Source: Candidatus Merdenecus merdavium (GTDB taxonomy: Bacteria > Bacillota > Clostridia > Lachnospirales > Lachnospiraceae). From it: a stretch of DNA of 8,158 nucleotides. Where the stretch lies: contig DVLR01000172.1 in the NCBI GenBank assembly GCA_018715425.1, positions 1-8,158 on the forward strand, written 5' to 3'. A program made the translations under genes and the position numbers. Below the pieces are notes generated by a model. It was not told the origin of the DNA and did no database searches. It worked only from the letters and a program-made list of their open reading frames with translations. Of the stretch, positions 6,777-8,158 are shown piece by piece. How positions within the stretch are numbered: position 1 is the first letter of the stretch; each line of letters begins with the position of its first letter.

Positions 6777-7823
6777 ATGAGCAAACGTACAAATACAAAC
6801 CAATCTTCATCTGAAAATAATATTATTAAATTACACAGTGCTGACAGCCATTCTGCATATATAGAAATGCACTCCCCACTCCAGCTTACACTGGAATACT
6901 GCAGGGGTACAGACGAATCGGATTTTATTAATATTCTTATGCTCTCACCAGGGCAAAATTTTTACTCTAAAATTGATACGGGATCATCCCTGAATAAATT
7001 TAACCTACGAGAGCCCCACAGACATAATTTCTTTGAAATCATGATTATCTTAAAAGGTGAAATCTATCAGCAAATTGAAGGAACTGATTATCAATACAGC
7101 ACCGGAACCTGCTGCGTAATTAACAGAAATATCCATCACCGAGAAAAATTTTACGGTGAAGCACTAGTATTATTTATTGGACTGTCGTCAGAATTTATCA
7201 CTCAGCTCATCCACGAACAGTCTAGTTTCTACTTTCATAATGAAATGTGGAAGGGAAATTCTATTTTTAATTTTTTAAAGAAAAATATAGATTCAGAAAA
7301 GTCTAAGGATTACCTAGATATTTTCCCATCCTTTCAGAACCAAAACAGCATTTTTCAGCTACATAGAATATCTGATAGGTTGCTTCATCTTATGATGCAC
7401 CCTGTACTCGGTTCTACATATGGGATCAAAAGCATGATCTGTGAACTGTTTTCTTACTTAGATAATAAGGAAGCATTTCATATAACGCCTGTAAGCATAA
7501 AGACAAGTGCAGATTTGCTTCTATTTTCCAAGGTCAGCCATCTGTTTGAGGACACAGATGGCCGTCTTTCACGCGCTGAACTTTCCAGCCTGCTAAATTA
7601 CAGTGGGAATTATATTAACACTGTTGTGAAAAGATATGCTGGAATGTGTCTCTATGATTATGGACTTACATTTCGTCTGAAAAAAGCATCTGAGCTACTG
7701 CGCAGTTCTGATGCATCCATTTCTTCCATCTCTGCCAGTTTGAATTTTAATAACCGCACTCACTTTTATGATCTTTTTAAAGAAAAATACGGCGTCACTC
7801 CAGGCGAATACCGTAGAACCTAA
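6777..7823 (+). CDS. AraC-family transcriptional regulator with cupin sensor domain
   Basis: 348 residues. An N-terminal segment (1-75) precedes a cupin-like AraC ligand-binding domain (about 78-125: REPHRHNFFEIMIILKGEI, later INRNIHHRE, with paired His positions typical of the fold). Residues about 250-347 are the two-HTH DNA-binding domain: LSRAELSSLLNYSGNYINTVVKRYAG (first helix pair) and ISSISASLNFNNRTHFYDLF ending KEKYGVTPGEYRR, the canonical AraC signature. The start is supported by AGGGG 9 nt upstream. It is divergent from the GPH-GH2-GH53 operon with a 156-nt shared intergenic region, so it is probably the local activator responding to a galacto-oligosaccharide or derivative. Its stop codon overlaps the end of a rib remnant on the opposite strand, and no hairpin terminator is visible after it. 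The specific inducer cannot be read from the sequence. Confidence 0.92.
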   Translation: MSKRTNTNQSSSENNIIKLHSADSHSAYIEMHSPLQLTLEYCRGTDESDFINILMLSPGQNFYSKIDTGSSLNKFNLREPHRHNFFEIMIILKGEIYQQIEGTDYQYSTGTCCVINRNIHHREKFYGEALVLFIGLSSEFITQLIHEQSSFYFHNEMWKGNSIFNFLKKNIDSEKSKDYLDIFPSFQNQNSIFQLHRISDRLLHLMMHPVLGSTYGIKSMICELFSYLDNKEAFHITPVSIKTSADLLLFSKVSHLFEDTDGRLSRAELSSLLNYSGNYINTVVKRYAGMCLYDYGLTFRLKKASELLRSSDASISSISASLNFNNRTHFYDLFKEKYGVTPGEYRRT

Positions 7824-8097
7824 TCTAAACTTCCTCTAACAACTACACCAAGGCAAATAATACCCATTCCATCAATATGACCTGTAATAAAGGAACCACC
7901 AAATCTTCCATTTGCTAACATTGCTTTTTCTAAATTGACTTTACCTCCAATGGTAATGTTTCCAAGTGAAGAACGTGTTAACGTTTCGTGCATAACATCA
8001 GCAAAGAATTCCGAATCTGTAAAAGATATTACAGAATCGTTAGTATAGCCGAATTAACTCCTTTTTTTACACGGCATACGACTCCAGTTTTTTCAAT
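7820..8097 (-). pseudogene. Remnant of riboflavin synthase (ribE) fused to a short ribH-like stretch
   Basis: No intact start. Minus-strand positions 8097-8035 read IEKTGVVCRVKKGVNSAILTI, like the N-terminus of riboflavin synthase after MFTGI. The match then continues in another frame from about 8038: VISFTDSEFFADVMHETL, RSSLG, KVNLEKAMLANGRFGG and ITGHIDG, all recognisable first-barrel segments. About 22-25 codons (the usual GDSIAVNGxCLTV part) are missing at the frame change, consistent with a deletion between two LT-containing positions. After GHIDGMG the remaining ribE half is absent; instead IICLGVVVRGS follows, which resembles the lumazine synthase motif IICLGxVIRGS/A, then L-D-stop at 7820-7822. 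Normal ribE is about 215 residues. Rib genes are commonly in order ribD-ribE-ribBA-ribH, so one large deletion could create this join. The ribE assignment is strong, the ribH part rests on about 11 residues. Named from remembered family sequences, not an alignment. Confidence 0.75.
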
Positions 8098-8100
8098 GTT

Positions 8101-8158
8101 CTATTCAGTTGTTAACGAATCTTGTATTACAAGCTCATCAGAAAGCAAAGACAGAATT
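8101..8158 (-). other. Open tail of 18 codons at the window edge, unidentified
   Basis: On the minus strand an open frame enters from the window edge and reads LLSDELVIQDSLTTE before a TAG at 8101-8103, 3 nt before the first recognisable ribE codon. Its position would suit the end of ribD, but I cannot match it. The overlapping bases ACTGAATA also resemble a damaged start of ribE (ThrGlyIle), so this may simply be decayed sequence. Confidence 0.2.

Noticed and set aside
8016..8035. Inverted repeat TCTGTAA / TTACAGA as a terminator
   Set aside because: The 7-bp stem is AT-rich and not followed by a T run on either strand. It coincides with the deletion junction in the rib remnant and is probably incidental.
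8040..8158. FMN riboswitch or rib operon leader upstream of the rib remnant
   Set aside because: No conserved riboswitch-like segments were seen; the upstream bases read as an open tail or decayed coding sequence instead.
1..8158. CRISPR arrays, tRNA or rRNA genes, insertion sequence ends, transposases
   Set aside because: Scanning by eye gave no regularly spaced repeats, no cloverleaf candidate and no transposase reading frame. A proper covariance-model search was not possible here.

Overview
The window looks like chromosomal DNA of a gut-type Firmicute, probably a Clostridia/Lachnospiraceae-like bacterium. The sequence is AT-rich, Shine-Dalgarno sites are strong (GGAGG/AGGAG), promoters are sigma-A-like, and the protein set (GPH symporter, GH2 with the GDID...RRP region, GH53 with a ricin-type domain, AraC regulator) is typical of glycan-utilisation loci in that group. 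This assignment is inferred from sequence style, not from a database match.

Layout from left to right. (1) Positions 12-905, minus strand: a Fic-fold protein with an N-terminal DNA-binding-like domain and a class II-type inhibitory motif, whose catalytic histidine codon reads Tyr. It has a clear promoter carrying three direct repeats that look like an operator. (2) Positions 906-1228: intergenic, holding the fic promoter, a 14-bp palindrome, an unexplained stretch, and a strong long-stem terminator closing the next operon. (3) Positions 1229-6620, minus strand: a compact three-gene operon transcribed right to left: GPH-family sugar symporter, cytoplasmic GH2 beta-galactosidase, secreted GH53 endo-beta-1,4-galactanase with a beta-trefoil lectin domain. 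The genes are packed with a 4-nt overlap and a 14-nt gap. (4) Positions 6621-6776: a divergent regulatory region with two good face-to-face promoters and candidate operator repeats. (5) Positions 6777-7823, plus strand: an AraC-family regulator with a cupin sensor domain. (6) Positions 7820-8097, minus strand: a decayed remnant that reads as the first part of riboflavin synthase (ribE) joined to a short lumazine synthase (ribH)-like stretch, with an internal deletion and a frameshift. It is too short and broken to be functional.

The central genes make a coherent pathway. The exported GH53 enzyme would cut beta-1,4-galactan (pectin side chains) outside the cell, the symporter would import short galacto-oligosaccharides, the GH2 enzyme would release galactose inside, and the AraC protein would sense an inducer and activate the operon from the shared intergenic region.

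I did not find a wholly new system. The points most worth a second look are the chimeric rib remnant exactly abutting the regulator gene, the His-to-Tyr change in the Fic motif combined with an apparent autoregulatory operator, and the nearly coincident start sites of the two divergent transcripts.
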